Shown one piece after another: positions 62,042 to 64,000 of a DNA stretch of 64,000 bases. Numbering within the stretch: position 1 is the stretch's first letter; each line of letters begins with the position of its first letter. The notes beneath the pieces were generated by a model that saw only the letters and a list, made by a program, of their open reading frames with translations, made no database searches and was not told where the DNA came from. Position numbers and translations under genes: made by a program. Origin of the DNA: Melastoma dodecandrum (Eukaryota > Streptophyta > Magnoliopsida > Myrtales > Melastomataceae); the NCBI GenBank assembly GCA_029817715.1, contig JARUPY010000090.1:682001-746000 (forward strand). Reading direction: 5' to 3'.

Positions 62042-63169
62042 TTGGACGGCACGACCGCTCGCGACGCCAAGACCGATGCGGACGGCGCGTCCGACGACGA
62101 CCGTTCCGCGGGCGACACCGAGCACAAGCTGACCACCAAGGTCCTCAACGCCGTCATTCCCGATCACGTGGAAGACAAGCCCGCGGTGCGGCGCCGGATC
62201 CTGCGCGGGCTCGGCCTCGTGCTCTCGCTCGGCATCGCGCTGCTGGCGATATTCGTCCTCACGCGGACGTTCATGCAGATCGATTTCGAGGATCTGCGCG
62301 ACGCGGTCGCGGCGACCAGCGCCCAGCGCTTCGTGCTCGCCTTCGTGCTGACGTCGATCTCGTTCCTGGCGCTCACCGGCTACGACGGGCTGGCGCTGCG
62401 GCAGCTCAAGCTCAAGGTGCCCTACCGAACCACAGCGCTGGCGTCGTTCACCAGCTATGCCGTGTCGTTCACGCTCGGCTTCCCCCTCATCACCGCCGCC
62501 ACCGTCCGCTACTGGATCTATTCGACCAAGGGCCTGTCGGCGGGCAAGGTGGCGAGCCTTACGGTCATCGCCGGGCTCACCTTCTGGCTCGGCATGGTGC
62601 TGGTGATCGGCCTCGGCCTCACCGTGCGCGCCGAGGGCGTCGCCCATGTCGATCACCTGTCGCCGTGGCTGAACCGGACGATCGGCGTCGCCATCCTCGC
62701 CGCGATGGTCGGCTACCTCTACTACGCCGCCAAGGGGCGGCGGATCACCTTCCAGAAGTTCAAGCTCGAGCTGCCGGGCCTGTGGCTCAGCCTCGGGCAG
62801 ATCTGCCTCGGGCTGGTCGACCTCTGCGCGGCGGCCGGCGTGCTCTACGTGCTGCTCGCCCCGCCGCGGCTCATCGACTACATCACCTTCGTCGCGCTCT
62901 ACGTGCTGGGCTCGCTGCTCGGCATCGCCTCCAACGCGCCCGGCGGCATCGGCGTCTTCGAGGCGACGATGCTGAAGACCGTGCCGGCGCATTCCGAGGC
63001 CGAGCTCTTCGCGGCGCTGCTGCTGTTCCGGGTGATCTACTACCTCGTGCCGTTCGTCCTCGCCCTGGCGATGATCGGTGCGCACGAGTCGATGCGCCGC
63101 TGGACCAGCCTGCGCGCCGCCATGATGGGCGATAACGACGACGACCCCGAGGGCGACACGGTCGACTGA
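62042..63169 (+). CDS. UPF0104/LPG_synthase_TM family membrane protein (MprF N-domain-like)
   Basis: A 375-residue protein. An acidic cytoplasmic lead (about 1-45) precedes eight or so helices with the motifs ALTGYDGLALRQL, FTSYAVSFTLGFPLITAATVRYWIYS and GSLLGIASNAPGGIGVFEATML. This is the flippase-like transmembrane domain of MprF without the aminoacyl-transferase domain. Roles in lipid translocation or envelope defence are known for relatives. TTG 62042 is the likely start, with GGGAG 10 bases upstream. An acidic C-terminal tail (NDDDPEGD) closes the protein. It follows hisG by 85 bases. Confidence 0.88.
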   Translation: MDGTTARDAKTDADGASDDDRSAGDTEHKLTTKVLNAVIPDHVEDKPAVRRRILRGLGLVLSLGIALLAIFVLTRTFMQIDFEDLRDAVAATSAQRFVLAFVLTSISFLALTGYDGLALRQLKLKVPYRTTALASFTSYAVSFTLGFPLITAATVRYWIYSTKGLSAGKVASLTVIAGLTFWLGMVLVIGLGLTVRAEGVAHVDHLSPWLNRTIGVAILAAMVGYLYYAAKGRRITFQKFKLELPGLWLSLGQICLGLVDLCAAAGVLYVLLAPPRLIDYITFVALYVLGSLLGIASNAPGGIGVFEATMLKTVPAHSEAELFAALLLFRVIYYLVPFVLALAMIGAHESMRRWTSLRAAMMGDNDDDPEGDTVD

Positions 63170-63248
63170 GCCAGCCCGGCGTCCCGCCGTTAGCTGCAAT
63201 GACGTCGCGTGCTTGCACGACGGCGCCGCATCGCCCAATCATGCCGGC

Positions 63249-64000
63249 ATGGATCATCTCGAGCAGCAATACGCCAGCGACAACTATTCCGGCATCTGCC
63301 CGGAGGCGTGGGCGGCGATGCAGCAGGCCAATGCCGGGCATGCGCCGGCCTACGGCGAGGACCCGTGGACGGCGCGGGCGGCGGATGCCTTCCGCACGCT
63401 GTTCGACACGGATTGCGAGGTCTTCTTCGCCTTCAACGGCACGGCGGCCAACGCGCTCGCGCTCGCCTCGCTCTGCCAGAGCTACCATTCGGTGGTCTGC
63501 GCGGCGTCGGCGCATGTCGAGACCGACGAGTGCGGCGCGCCGGAATTCTTCTCCAACGGCTCGAAGCTGCTGATCGCCGCGACCACCGACGGCAAGCTGG
63601 ACGGTTCGGCGGTCCGCGCCATCACCACCGGGCGGCGCGACCTGCACTTCCCGAAGCCGCGCGTCGTCACGATCACCCAGTCGACCGAGACCGGCCGCGT
63701 CTACGCGCCGGACGAGATCGCCGCGCTGTCTGGCACCTGCAAGGAGCTCGGCCTGCGCCTGCACATGGACGGCGCGCGTTTCGCCAACGCCTGTGCCGGC
63801 TTGCGCGACAGCCACGGCGCCAGCCCCGCCGACATCACCTGGCGCGCCGGCGTCGACGTGCTGTGCTTCGGCGGCACCAAGAACGGCATGGCCTTCGGCG
63901 AGGCGATCGTCTTCTTCGACCGCAAGCTCGCCGAGGACTTCGACTATCGCTGCAAGCAGGCGGGCCAGCTCGCCTCGAAGATGCGCTTCCTCGCCGCGCC
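63249..64000 (+). CDS. Threonine aldolase family PLP enzyme (3' end outside the window)
   Basis: The first 250 residues of a low-specificity L-threonine aldolase (beta-eliminating lyase family), which splits threonine or allo-threonine to glycine and acetaldehyde. It has the start YASDNYSGICPEAWAAM, the FFAFNGTAANALAL block, THE-equivalent AHVETDECGAPEFFS, HMDGARFANA (PLP-nitrogen Asp) and the PLP-lysine in CFGGTKNGMAFGEAIVFF. ATG 63249 fits the family N-terminus, although no Shine-Dalgarno is visible. The frame is open to the window edge; about 100 residues are missing. Confidence 0.93.
   Translation, partial: MDHLEQQYASDNYSGICPEAWAAMQQANAGHAPAYGEDPWTARAADAFRTLFDTDCEVFFAFNGTAANALALASLCQSYHSVVCAASAHVETDECGAPEFFSNGSKLLIAATTDGKLDGSAVRAITTGRRDLHFPKPRVVTITQSTETGRVYAPDEIAALSGTCKELGLRLHMDGARFANACAGLRDSHGASPADITWRAGVDVLCFGGTKNGMAFGEAIVFFDRKLAEDFDYRCKQAGQLASKMRFLAA

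Overview
The window is GC-rich (by eye about 70%) chromosomal DNA from an alphaproteobacterium, most likely of the order Hyphomicrobiales (Rhizobiales). The support is a hisZ-hisG pair with a long HisG, a tamA-tamB pair, an EcfG-type general stress promoter (GGAAC-N16-CGTT), frequent TTG/GTG starts, and two dispersed palindromic repeat families of a kind common in Bradyrhizobium-like genomes. I call these R1 (CGTCATTGCGAGC ... GCTCGCAATGACG) and R2 (CTTCTCCCGC ... GCGGGAGAAG with GTCGGGTCGGATGAGG). The genus cannot be fixed from sequence alone. No tRNA, rRNA, prophage, IS element or CRISPR array was found.

Layout. 1-5 kb: tail of an unknown gene, R1/R2 repeats, an old-yellow-enzyme reductase, a DUF2182 membrane protein, a YadG/YadH-like ABC transporter and a secreted protein. 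5-11.4 kb: tamA-tamB (outer-membrane assembly), with tamB carrying a one-base frameshift near its 3' end. 11.4-20.3 kb: small hydrophilic protein, Bcr/CflA-type exporter, DUF459 SGNH hydrolase, hemolysin-III-family protein, AAA ATPase, a duplicated R2 block fused to a lytic transglycosylase, an EcfG-promoted small secreted protein, HPP-CBS protein and argG. 20.5-24.2 kb: a secreted Ala/Lys/Glu helix protein, then a small lower-GC accessory islet (HigA-like antitoxin with a broken partner, PD-(D/E)XK nuclease, HipB-like regulator). 24.6-26.4 kb: rpsA and its terminator.

26.4-36.4 kb: a tightly packed nine-gene operon on the minus strand. It holds a GH15 glucoamylase-like hydrolase, two GMC dehydrogenases with Cys motifs for an Fe-S cluster, two small subunits, a VioB-like ferritin-fold protein, two sugar isomerase/epimerase TIM barrels and a heme-binding-like barrel protein. 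It reads like an uncharacterised oxidative (3-keto-sugar-type) glycoside pathway. 36.6-42 kb: hybrid histidine kinase, DUF2314 protein, DEAD-box helicase and M14 carboxypeptidase. 42.0-42.6 kb: a five-copy R1 array. 42.6-47.5 kb: the glycerol regulon glpR-glpD-glpK-glpF with a visible GlpR-type operator. 47.6-49.5 kb: ABC exporter.

49.6-54.6 kb: a three-gene operon joined by two ATGA overlaps and encoding a Vsr/DUF559-like nuclease, a winged-helix protein and a 1064-residue double ATPase (AAA plus HerA-like). This is the best candidate for an undescribed system, probably anti-phage defence. 54.6-64 kb: Cache-domain hybrid kinase with a TauE/SafE exporter, DUF3297 protein, rlmJ, R2 repeats, a 32-bp-period hairpin minisatellite, hisZ-hisG, an MprF-like flippase-type membrane protein and a threonine aldolase cut by the window edge.
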